A stretch of DNA of 14,479 nt from Nitrososphaerota archaeon (GTDB lineage: Archaea > Thermoproteota > Nitrososphaeria > Nitrososphaerales > Nitrosopumilaceae): the NCBI GenBank assembly GCA_022565935.1, contig JADFJY010000017.1, positions 1-14,479 on the forward strand, in the 5' to 3' direction. Of this stretch, positions 1 through 6,330 are shown one piece after another (position 1 is the stretch's first letter; the number at the start of each line of letters is the position of its first letter). The notes below the pieces were generated by a model, which was not told the origin of the DNA, ran no database searches, and saw only the letters and a list, made by a program, of their open reading frames with translations. The translations under genes were made by a program, and so were the position numbers.

Positions 1-12
1 TCCTCGCATCAT
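1..12 (-). CDS. Possible 5' end of a further minus-strand gene (partial)
   Basis: On the minus strand the stop codon of the PUA protein (9-11) is embedded in ATGATG, so a following gene could begin at 12 or 9 and read M-M-R-G or M-R-G before leaving the window. Stop/start overlaps of this kind occur elsewhere in the window, for example ribH/arfA. Only four codons are visible, so no product can be named and the start itself is a guess from context. Confidence 0.3.
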
Positions 13-488
13 AATTCTATTTTCTCTTTATGACTTTTTAAACTATCTCTGATCTTAATTGCTACGCCCCTATCAAAATCTAAAATCATCTCACACGATA
101 GAACAGCCTTGCCAACTGCAATTACTTTATTTTTGAATAATACTGGAGTATCAGCAGAAATGCGTACTTTTTTTCCACACCAAACCACATGTTTACAAAA
201 TACAGAACGTCCATCCATGACAAATGGGGCTGCGTCTTTGTTTATCTCAATACAGTTTTCTTTGAATGCTTTGCTTTTCAATAAAATTTGAGCAAAATAA
301 GGACTAATTGCTAAACCACCATCAATTCTCAAAGTGCATAGTAATTTTCCTTTATGGTAAACAGTTCTTATTCTACCATTCTTCCGTGAAAAAGTCATTT
401 CAATATTTTTTGGTAAATTTTTGGATACACCATTTCCAAATAATGCATCAAGTGTATGCTGAAGCTTTAGGATTTGATCCATACACAT
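9..488 (-). CDS. Stand-alone PUA protein resembling the C-terminal half of archaeosine tRNA-guanine transglycosylase
   Basis: A 159-aa protein with no catalytic domain. Residues about 81-157 form a PUA RNA-binding domain with the APFV-x-GRSVFCK motif (87-99), the VGKAVLS strand (125-131) and the DFDRGVAIKIRDS end (137-149). All of these resemble the C-terminus of archaeal TgtA/ArcS proteins. Residues about 31-70 (TFSRKNGRIRTVYHKGKLL onward) resemble the C2 domain that precedes PUA in the same enzymes, so the gene looks like a detached C2-PUA module rather than a bare PUA. A role in binding tRNA or rRNA, perhaps assisting base modification, is inferred. The Met at 482 (MDQ) is an alternative start. 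It lies about 24 nt from the TATA-like TAATATTTA at 502-510, while 488 lies only about 18 nt away, so 482 may be the true start. The gene is divergent from the PhoU gene. Confidence 0.8.
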   Translation of the reverse strand: MCMDQILKLQHTLDALFGNGVSKNLPKNIEMTFSRKNGRIRTVYHKGKLLCTLRIDGGLAISPYFAQILLKSKAFKENCIEINKDAAPFVMDGRSVFCKHVVWCGKKVRISADTPVLFKNKVIAVGKAVLSCEMILDFDRGVAIKIRDSLKSHKEKIEL

Positions 489-541
489 AGGTGATATTTT
501 CTAAATATTAGTTCAATGTTTAACTATACTACAAGTCTCAA

Positions 542-550
542 ACTATATAG
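542..550 (+). promoter_or_regulatory. TATA box of the AbrB-PhoU gene
   Basis: ACTATATAG is centred about 27 nt before the ATG at 573. At that distance an archaeal transcript would begin at or next to the start codon. There is no Shine-Dalgarno sequence in between, which fits a leaderless mRNA. Confidence 0.55.
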
Positions 551-572
551 AATAGTTTTTTCCCTTTAGTTC

Positions 573-1616
573 ATGGAAAATAGAGGAGAGATAAGAAAAA
601 TTCAATTTACTGGAAAATCATCATACATAATTTCATTACCAAAACAATGGGTTATGGATTTAGGTCTTAAACAAGGAGATCAAATTAGAATAGTTAGAAA
701 AGGATCATCGACATTAGAACTTTATCCACCAAAATTTGAATCCCGTATCCAAAAAAAAGAAGATGTGACAATAGAGATTGGTATTGAAGAAGAAGCATCG
801 ATAGTTAGAAAATTAATTTCTTTGTATTTTTTAGGATTCAAAATAATTAACGTTAAACCAAAAAATGGAAGATTAAGTCCAAATCAAAGAAAAGCTGTAA
901 AAGAAGCAGTTAAGAGAATGTTAATGGGTTCTGAAATTATTTCAGATTCAAGTGGAGGAATTACTGTACAAGTTCTTGTAAATTTACTAGAGTTATCAGT
1001 TGATGGGGCATTCAAAAGAATGATTCACTTAGCTAGAACAATGTCTAGTGATGCAATTTTAGCAGTAAAGGAGAATAATTTAGAACTTGCTCAAGAAGTA
1101 ATCAATACAGATGATGAAGTAGATAGATTTGGATTTTATATAATTCGGCAATTAAAGATAGCAATTCAAAATGAGCATATGTTAAAAGAGATGGGTTTTA
1201 GAAATGCAAGAAATTGTCTTGGATACAGACTAATTGTAAAAAATATAGAAAGAGCAGGAGATCATGCAGCATTTATTGCAAAAGATCTTCTAGAGTTCAA
1301 AAAGCCAGTCAAAAAAGAAATTTTAGAAAAACTCCAAGATATGAATGAATTTTGTTTATCGGTTTTAGATGATTCATGTTTAGCATTATTCAAAGAAGAT
1401 TATGCACAGGCAGAAAAAACCATTGGAAAAACAGATGAAATTGACAAATATGAGAAAAAAGTTAGAGATGCCTCAAAATCACTAAAAGATGAGGAGGAGA
1501 TTTACAGGATTAGAAGAATGACTGAAAACATTAGAAGGGTTTCTGAATATGCTAGTGATATAGCAGAAATTGTGCTAAATATGAACATAGAAAAAACATT
1601 GAAAAAAACTGAATAA
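573..1616 (+). CDS. AbrB-type DNA-binding domain fused to PhoU (phosphate uptake regulator family)
   Basis: A 347-aa cytoplasmic protein. Residues about 8-52 (RKIQFTGKSSYIISLPKQWV and following) match the SpoVT/AbrB swapped-hairpin DNA-binding fold, including the S-Y-I-I-S-L-P-K-Q-W core and the L-K-Q-G-D-Q turn. From about 130 onward two helical PhoU repeats follow, with typical patterns such as ARTMSSDAILAVKENN, DDEVDRFGFYI, IVKNIERAGDHAAFIA and the second-repeat RRMTENIRRVSEYASDIAEI. PhoU proteins gate phosphate uptake and bind metal clusters through E/D-x-x-x-D motifs. Adding AbrB suggests that this archaeal version binds DNA directly as a phosphate-responsive repressor, which is an inference. 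No phosphate transporter gene is visible in the window, so its targets must lie elsewhere. The ATG at 573 is favoured because of the upstream TATA box. Confidence 0.88.
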   Translation: MENRGEIRKIQFTGKSSYIISLPKQWVMDLGLKQGDQIRIVRKGSSTLELYPPKFESRIQKKEDVTIEIGIEEEASIVRKLISLYFLGFKIINVKPKNGRLSPNQRKAVKEAVKRMLMGSEIISDSSGGITVQVLVNLLELSVDGAFKRMIHLARTMSSDAILAVKENNLELAQEVINTDDEVDRFGFYIIRQLKIAIQNEHMLKEMGFRNARNCLGYRLIVKNIERAGDHAAFIAKDLLEFKKPVKKEILEKLQDMNEFCLSVLDDSCLALFKEDYAQAEKTIGKTDEIDKYEKKVRDASKSLKDEEEIYRIRRMTENIRRVSEYASDIAEIVLNMNIEKTLKKTE

Positions 1617-1672
1617 TTTGTCAAAACAGGTAGAATCTTTAACGTGAATTAAACTAAAAAAATAGAACTAAA

Positions 1673-2794
1673 ATGAAGTCAGTTATTTTAATCACATATG
1701 ATAAGGAAGATGTAATCAATGAAGCCAAAGGATTGTGCGATGCTGCAGGATATCAAGTAGTTCATACAATTACTGCAAAAAACCTACAAAAACGAAAATA
1801 TGGAATGAGTGGTGGAGTTTTAGAAAAATTAGAAGAATTATCAGAGAAACTCAGACCAGATGTAATTGTATTTGATGAAATTTTAAAACCAAGTCAAAAC
1901 TATAATGTTGCATCTGTTTTACATAGAGAAGTTTTAGATAGAGAAGCATTGATTCTTGAAATTTTTGAAAGTAGAGCGTCAAGTGCAGAATCAAAATTAC
2001 AAGTAAAATTAGCTCAATTAAGATATGAGATGTCAAGAGCGAAAGAAAAAGTTCGTCTTTCAAATATGGGAGAACAACCAGGATTTATGGGGATAGGAAA
2101 ATTTGAAGTTGATGTTTATTATAATGATATCAAACATAGAATGCAAACAATAAGATCTAAACTGGAAAAGGCAGGAAAACAAAGAGAACTTCACAGACAG
2201 GGAAGGAAGAAAATGGGATTCAAGATAATTTCACTTGCAGGTTATACTTCTGCAGGAAAAACAACATTGTTTAACAAAATGACAGGAGAAACAAAAGCTG
2301 AGGGTAAAGAATTGTTTACAACACTTTCTACAACTATGCGAAGAGTGACAATTAATCGAGAACCATTCTTAATCTCAGATACAGTTGGTTTTATCAGTAA
2401 ATTACCTGCATACATGATAGATGCGTTCAAATCAACACTAGAAGAATTAAAACATACAGATGTCATAATTGTTATAATTGATATTAGTGATTCATTAATT
2501 GAGTTAAAAAAGAAATTTGCTAGTTGTATGAGAACGCTAAGTGAGTTAGATATTGAAAAAGATAAGATGATTTATGCTTTAAACAAAGCAGATTTGTTAA
2601 AAAATGAAGAGATTGAGCAGAAAGTCGATATACTTGATTTAACCAAAAATAAAAAATGGGTTTCAGTTTCTGCAAAAACAGGTGAGAATATTAACCAACT
2701 TAAAGAATTAATCAAAAACATTTTGCAAAGTCAAAATTCACCAAAATTTGAGGAAAATATTTTGGAAGGAGTTAAAAAAGAATTTGGTAATTGA
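1673..2794 (+). CDS. hflX: GTPase HflX
   Basis: A 373-aa translational GTPase-like protein of the HflX family, which binds the large ribosomal subunit and in bacteria splits stalled ribosomes. The N-terminal HflX domain is at about 1-175, with VIVFDEILKPSQNYNV (65-80), VLDREALILEIFESRA (88-102) and the KLQVKLAQLRYEM segment (108-120), followed by a basic coiled linker. The G domain shows G1 GYTSAGKTT (190-198), the switch-I threonines at 217-222, G3 DTVGF (236-240), G4 NKAD (304-307) and G5 SAKTG (333-337). All nucleotide-binding motifs are intact, and the length is normal for archaeal HflX. The 3' end overlaps the proposed start of trm56, implying translational coupling with tRNA methylation and, further on, TFE. 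Confidence 0.93.
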   Translation: MKSVILITYDKEDVINEAKGLCDAAGYQVVHTITAKNLQKRKYGMSGGVLEKLEELSEKLRPDVIVFDEILKPSQNYNVASVLHREVLDREALILEIFESRASSAESKLQVKLAQLRYEMSRAKEKVRLSNMGEQPGFMGIGKFEVDVYYNDIKHRMQTIRSKLEKAGKQRELHRQGRKKMGFKIISLAGYTSAGKTTLFNKMTGETKAEGKELFTTLSTTMRRVTINREPFLISDTVGFISKLPAYMIDAFKSTLEELKHTDVIIVIIDISDSLIELKKKFASCMRTLSELDIEKDKMIYALNKADLLKNEEIEQKVDILDLTKNKKWVSVSAKTGENINQLKELIKNILQSQNSPKFEENILEGVKKEFGN

Positions 2795-3317
2795 AGTAGT
2801 TAGAATAGGACAACGTCTAGTAAGAGATGACAGAGTAACTACACATGTTGCACTAGTTTCAAGGGCATTTGGAGCAAAGAAAATTTTCATGACTGAAGTC
2901 AATCCTGAAATTAAAGATTCTCTAGAAAAGATCAATAAAACTTGGGGTGGGAATTTTGTAGTTGAATTTATTGATAAATGGAAAACTATTGTAAAAAAGA
3001 AAAAAGGTGAAAACTTTAGAGTTGTGCATCTTACAATGTACGGAGAAAACATTAATGATGTACAAGAGAAACTTCGAAAAGAAGAAAATCTGTTAGTTGT
3101 AATAGGGGCTGAAAAAGTTCCAAGAGAAATTTATGAATTAGCAGATTACAATATTGGAGTTGGGAATCAACCACACTCAGAGATTAGTGCACTTGCAATT
3201 CTTTTAGATCGTATTCAAAAAGGTGAACAATTTAAGAAGACATTTCCAAATGCTAAAAGGAAGATCATACCCACAAAAAAGGGCAAAAATGTGCATGTAA
3301 AAGAAACAAGAGATTAA
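2784..3317 (+). CDS. trm56: tRNA (cytidine(56)-2'-O)-methyltransferase Trm56
   Basis: A SPOUT-class enzyme that methylates the 2'-OH of C56 in the T-loop of archaeal tRNAs using S-adenosylmethionine. The family hallmarks are all present: R-I-G-Q-R-x-x-R-D-D-R-V-T-T-H-V-A-L near the N-terminus, the HLTMYGENI segment, and the knot motifs VVIGAEKVPREIYELAD and GVGNQPHSEISALA. An ATG at 2748 would give a longer reading frame, but family members begin only a few residues before the R-x-G-x-R motif. I therefore choose the TTG at 2784 (M-V-I-E-V-V), giving 177 aa. GGAAGGAG at 2764-2771 is a purine-rich Shine-Dalgarno candidate, 12 nt upstream. With this start the gene overlaps hflX by 11 nt. The Lys-rich C-terminal tail could assist tRNA binding. 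Confidence 0.92.
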   Translation: MVIEVVRIGQRLVRDDRVTTHVALVSRAFGAKKIFMTEVNPEIKDSLEKINKTWGGNFVVEFIDKWKTIVKKKKGENFRVVHLTMYGENINDVQEKLRKEENLLVVIGAEKVPREIYELADYNIGVGNQPHSEISALAILLDRIQKGEQFKKTFPNAKRKIIPTKKGKNVHVKETRD

Positions 3318-3343
3318 TAACAGAAAATTAGGATGGATTAGAG

Positions 3344-3859
3344 TTGGTAGACAAATTCGAAGATCCTTTTGTAAGAATTGCTTCAATGATTGGAGGAGAT
3401 GAATATCTCAAAGTAGCAAGATCTCTTCTAAAAGCTGAAGATGCAACTGATGAAGAAATTGCAAGTTCTACAGGTCTTAGAATCAACATGGTAAGAAAAG
3501 TATTGTATGATCTATTTGGAAAGTCACTCATTACTGGAATCAGAGTAAAAGATGAGAGAAAAGGATGGTTTGTCTACAGATGGAGAACTAGAAGAGAAGA
3601 AGTTGAACATTTTATTGAAAATCAAAAAAAGAAAATTACAGAAAGATTACAACAAAGATTTGATTACGAAAACGCTTCTGACTTTTATCATTGTGGTAAT
3701 GAAGATTGTCCAAGGGTTACATTTGAAAATGCGCTTGATGGTATGTTCAAATGTCCATCATGTCAAAATGTATTAAATCTGAAAAAGAACGACAAATCTA
3801 AAAAAGCATATTCAAGGAAAATTGATGAAATTAAAAAAGATATGCAACAAATATTCTAA
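3344..3859 (+). CDS. tfe: Transcription factor E, alpha subunit (TFE)
   Basis: A 171-aa archaeal homologue of TFIIE-alpha, a basal RNA polymerase factor that stabilises the open promoter complex. The winged-helix domain covers about 5-90, with EDATDEEIASSTGLRINMVR (32-51) as the recognition region and the F-V-Y-R-W wing (76-80). A coiled segment follows (about 84-107), then a zinc ribbon with Cys117, Cys122, Cys137 and Cys140. The first knuckle is C-x4-C (C-G-N-E-D-C), whereas I remember C-x2-C as usual for archaeal TFE. The start is TTG: no in-frame ATG lies between it and the preceding gene, and M-V-D-K-F-E-D-P-F is a plausible N-terminus. It lies 26 nt after trm56 and probably shares its mRNA. 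Confidence 0.94.
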   Translation: MVDKFEDPFVRIASMIGGDEYLKVARSLLKAEDATDEEIASSTGLRINMVRKVLYDLFGKSLITGIRVKDERKGWFVYRWRTRREEVEHFIENQKKKITERLQQRFDYENASDFYHCGNEDCPRVTFENALDGMFKCPSCQNVLNLKKNDKSKKAYSRKIDEIKKDMQQIF

Positions 3860-3882
3860 TTAGATTATAAAATAATACTAGA

Positions 3883-3891
3883 TTAAATATA
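3883..3891 (+). promoter_or_regulatory. TATA box of the aldehyde dehydrogenase gene
   Basis: TTAAATATA is centred about 26 nt before the TTG at 3913, placing the transcript start at or beside the start codon. This supports both the TTG assignment and transcription independent of tfe. Confidence 0.45.
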
Positions 3892-3912
3892 GGAGAAATT
3901 AGTAAAATATCC

Positions 3913-5304
3913 TTGGCTCAAATCACTACAATAAATCCAGCTACAGGTAAAGAAATTACAACATTTTCTACAATGGATAGAAATCAAGTATTTGATATAG
4001 TCGGAAAAGCAAGAAGAGCATTTCCAGAATGGAAAAAAGATTATGAAAAACGTAGAAGTTACATTTACAATTTAGTAGAATACCTAAAGAAAAATAAAAC
4101 AAAACTTGCAAAAGTGGCAACAACTGAAATGGGAAAACCAATCAAAGAATCAATTGGAGAAGTTGAAAAATGTGCTTGGGCATTAGAATTTTATGCTGAT
4201 CATGGTGACAGTTTTCTTGCCGATGAAGTATTAAACACAGATGCAAGAAAGAGCTTTCTAACTTTTGAACCAATAGGGATTATTGGTTCGATCATGCCTT
4301 GGAATTTCCCTTATTGGCAAGCATTAAGATTTGCAGCCCCATGTATAATTGGAGGAAATGTAATTGTTATGAAACCATCCAGAATAACTATGCAATCAGG
4401 AATTGAAATTGAAAAAGCATTTACTGAATCAGGCATACCAGATGGAATTTTTCAAGTAGTAGTAGGAAGTGTAGATACAGCAAATCATCTTATTGACTCT
4501 GATGTCAATGGTGTAACCTTTACTGGAAGTACAAGTGCGGGAGCAAAAGTGGCTGAGAGAGCTGCTACGCATTTAAAAAAATGTGTTTTAGAATTAGGTG
4601 GAAGTGATCCTTTCATAGTGTTAGATGACGCGATTATTGAAAAAGCAGCAGAGGGAGCAGTAAAAGGTAGATTTATCAACTGCGGTCAAAGTTGTGTAGC
4701 TTCAAAAAGATTCTTTGTTGGAAAAAATATTGCAAAAGAATTCATTGAGTTATTTGTTAAAAAAGCATCTCAGCTCAAAATTGGAGATCCAATGTCTATG
4801 GAAACTGATATTGGACCAATTTCAAGTAAGGAAGCACTAGAAACAATTTCTGGAATTGTAGAAGATGCAAAAGAAAAAGGTGCTGAAATTCTTTTGGGTG
4901 GTACTAAGATTGACAGTAAAGGATTCTTCTACAAACCAACAATTCTTACAAATATTAAACCAAATATGAGAATTGCAAAAGAAGAAACATTTGGACCAGT
5001 TGCACCAATTACAATAGTAGAGAATGAAAGTGAAGCAATCAAATTAGCTAATGATGTAGAATTTGGTTTAGGTGCAAGTATTTGGACAAAAGATCTTGCA
5101 AAAGCAAACAGAATGTCTAGACAAATTGAATCAGGAATTGTCAGTGTCAACAATGTAGTAATTTCAGATCCTAGAATTCCATTTGGAGGAATAAAACATA
5201 GTGGATTTGGAAGAGAGTTATCAAGATATGGAATGTTAGAATTTATGAACATAAAATCAGTTAGATTTTATGATAATCTTACACCTCATCATTACGTAGA
5301 ATAG
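3913..5304 (+). CDS. NAD(P)-dependent aldehyde dehydrogenase, probably succinate-semialdehyde dehydrogenase type
   Basis: A complete ALDH-superfamily enzyme of 463 aa that would oxidise a semialdehyde to the acid. It shows MPWNFP with oxyanion Asn131, the cofactor-binding KPS (154-156), FTGST (203-207), general base Glu227 in ELGGSDP, catalytic Cys261 in GQSCVA, and EETFGP (357-362). Keeping Glu227 argues for a hydrolytic rather than CoA-acylating enzyme. Close relatives are usually named succinate-semialdehyde dehydrogenase. In thaumarchaea, which fix carbon by the 3-hydroxypropionate/4-hydroxybutyrate cycle, ALDH proteins have also been considered as malonyl- or succinyl-CoA reductases, so the substrate stays open. 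The frame opens at TTG (M-A-Q-I-T-T-I-N-P), with a TATA box at the right distance. The gene stands alone and ends in a T-run. Confidence 0.88.
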   Translation: MAQITTINPATGKEITTFSTMDRNQVFDIVGKARRAFPEWKKDYEKRRSYIYNLVEYLKKNKTKLAKVATTEMGKPIKESIGEVEKCAWALEFYADHGDSFLADEVLNTDARKSFLTFEPIGIIGSIMPWNFPYWQALRFAAPCIIGGNVIVMKPSRITMQSGIEIEKAFTESGIPDGIFQVVVGSVDTANHLIDSDVNGVTFTGSTSAGAKVAERAATHLKKCVLELGGSDPFIVLDDAIIEKAAEGAVKGRFINCGQSCVASKRFFVGKNIAKEFIELFVKKASQLKIGDPMSMETDIGPISSKEALETISGIVEDAKEKGAEILLGGTKIDSKGFFYKPTILTNIKPNMRIAKEETFGPVAPITIVENESEAIKLANDVEFGLGASIWTKDLAKANRMSRQIESGIVSVNNVVISDPRIPFGGIKHSGFGRELSRYGMLEFMNIKSVRFYDNLTPHHYVE

Positions 5305-5305
5305 A

Positions 5306-5313
5306 TTTTTTTT
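5306..5313 (+). terminator. T-run terminator after the aldehyde dehydrogenase gene
   Basis: Eight consecutive T residues lie 2 nt after the stop codon. Oligo-T tracts on the coding strand are sufficient for intrinsic termination by archaeal RNA polymerase. Confidence 0.5.
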
Positions 5314-5376
5314 ACAAGTAAAAATTTGAGAATTGTATAATTAATTTTAAGAAAAATAATTAAAAGATAGAAAATA

Positions 5377-5396
5377 GTTAACGGTTTTTCGTTAAC
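5377..5396. terminator. Perfect 7-bp hairpin between convergent genes
   Basis: GTTAACG (5377-5383) and CGTTAAC (5390-5396) are exact inverted repeats around a 6-nt loop. They lie in the 100-bp gap between two convergent genes, 8 nt beyond the end of the small Lys-rich gene. A shared terminator or mRNA 3'-end stem is likely; a protein-binding site is possible. Confidence 0.45.
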
Positions 5397-5404
5397 AAGT
5401 GGGT

Positions 5405-5638
5405 TTAACGATTAGAAAGGTTTTTTGATTTTACGAATTTCCAAATCCTTTTGGTCATTTCACTTGGTGCAATTGGTTTATTTCCAAAAACTTGTTCTAC
5501 AGTTTCTTTACGACCTGCAAAATTTATTGCATATCCACCAAATGGTAATTTTTTTGTTTTTGATTTAGTAGCTTTCTTTTTTGTAGTTTTTCGTTTTGTT
5601 GTAGCTTTCTTTATTGTAGCTTTCTTTTTTACTGCCAA
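5405..5638 (-). CDS. Small protein with Lys-rich histone-H1-like tail and a SWIB-like helix
   Basis: A 77-aa protein. Residues 1-30 are an unstructured basic tail with 14 lysines built on K-K-A-T repeats, like the tails of histone H1-type and other nucleoid proteins. After this comes a compact part of about 47 aa. Its last 20 residues (PSEMTKRIWKFVKSKNLSNR) look like the first helix of SWIB/MDM2 domains, typically S-E-V-V-K-R-(L/I)-W-E-Y-I-K-x-N-N-L-Q. The remainder of a SWIB fold is absent downstream, while E-Q-V-F-G-N upstream resembles a later SWIB segment. The likeness is from memory and by eye. A role as a DNA-binding chromatin protein is inferred from charge and motif. The gene has its own TATA box. 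Confidence 0.75.
   Translation of the reverse strand: MAVKKKATIKKATTKRKTTKKKATKSKTKKLPFGGYAINFAGRKETVEQVFGNKPIAPSEMTKRIWKFVKSKNLSNR
5568..5627 (-). repeat. Three copies of a 12-mer encoding K-K-A-T
   Basis: GTAGCTTTCTTT occurs exactly at 5568-5579, 5601-5612 and 5616-5627 (plus-strand spelling). On the coding strand it reads AAAGAAAGCTAC, which is Lys-Lys-Ala-Thr. Identical DNA, not only identical amino acids, suggests the tail grew by duplication. Confidence 0.7.
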
Positions 5639-5663
5639 TTTCTTGTAATTTTATTTTAAATTA

Positions 5664-5672
5664 AGTATATAA
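5664..5672 (-). promoter_or_regulatory. TATA box of the small Lys-rich protein gene
   Basis: On the minus strand the sequence TTATATACT is centred about 30 nt before the ATG at 5638. It sits next to the last codon of arfC, so the small gene can be expressed apart from the riboflavin operon. Only about 4 nt of leader would be left. Confidence 0.55.
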
Positions 5673-5673
5673 C

Positions 5674-6330
5674 TTACACCTTAACATAATATAAAACAAG
5701 GTGATTTTTGAGCCTCTTGATTAATTTAAGACGAAGTTTGGGTGAATTTGAAATTTTTTTAAAACCCTGTCCCTGAACAAAAGAAATAGCATCATTTCCT
5801 CCAATTATACATGGTGATAGTGTAATAATCAATTCATCAAAAAGATTTTGTTTAATAAATTCCCAATTAATTGTTCCACCACCTTCAACAAGGATTGTTT
5901 TAATTTTTTTATCTAAAAGTTTCTTAAGTAATAATTTTATATTTACAAAATTTTCTCCAGCAACAATTACTTGTACAGGAAATTTTTTTAATTTATAAAA
6001 ATTTGATTTAGTAATACTTTTTGATACAGCTATAATCGTTGGAATCTTATCACTTGTTTGCAGAATTTTTGATTTTTTTGATATAGTGCCTTTAGAATCT
6101 AAAACTATTCTAATAGGATTTTTTCCTCTTGTATGTCGTACAGTTAACAAAGGATTATCTTGAAAAACTGTATTTTTTCCAACAAGAATTGCATCCACTT
6201 TAGACCTTAGTTTATGAAGTCTCACACTATCTTGTTTTGAAGATAGTTTTGAATCACCTGTCCTAGTTGCAATTTTTCCATCAATTGATGTTGCTGCACT
6301 AAGAATTACATATGGTTTAGATTTTTCCAT
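5674..6330 (-). CDS. arfC: 2,5-diamino-6-(ribosylamino)-4(3H)-pyrimidinone 5'-phosphate reductase
   Basis: A 218-aa NADPH-dependent reductase of the RibD C-terminal (dihydrofolate-reductase-like) family. It reduces the ribosyl side chain of the riboflavin precursor to ribityl. In archaea and fungi this happens before deamination. It shows SAATSIDGKIAT (11-22), the G-K-N-T-V-x-x-D-N-P-x-L-T-V-R block (51-65), and the glycine-rich cofactor-binding LVEGGGTIN (147-155). There is no RibD deaminase domain at the N-terminus, so the deaminase must be a separate protein. The start overlaps the preceding amidohydrolase gene by 14 nt, and GGAGG at 6342-6346 within that gene can act as its ribosome-binding site. 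It is the last gene of the riboflavin operon. Confidence 0.9.
   Translation of the reverse strand: MEKSKPYVILSAATSIDGKIATRTGDSKLSSKQDSVRLHKLRSKVDAILVGKNTVFQDNPLLTVRHTRGKNPIRIVLDSKGTISKKSKILQTSDKIPTIIAVSKSITKSNFYKLKKFPVQVIVAGENFVNIKLLLKKLLDKKIKTILVEGGGTINWEFIKQNLFDELIITLSPCIIGGNDAISFVQGQGFKKISNSPKLRLKLIKRLKNHLVLYYVKV

Noticed and set aside
2738..3052. Minus-strand open frame of 104 codons across the hflX/trm56 junction
   Set aside because: It is antisense to two clearly conserved genes, with no family motif.
4929..5252. Minus-strand open frame of 107 codons inside the aldehyde dehydrogenase gene
   Set aside because: It lies wholly antisense to the conserved 3' half of a complete enzyme gene and shows no recognisable domain.
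5451..5648. Plus-strand open frame of 65 codons with a hydrophobic Phe/Val-rich product
   Set aside because: It is the antisense of the Lys-rich tail and core of the minus-strand gene. The hydrophobicity is a by-product of complementing Lys codons.
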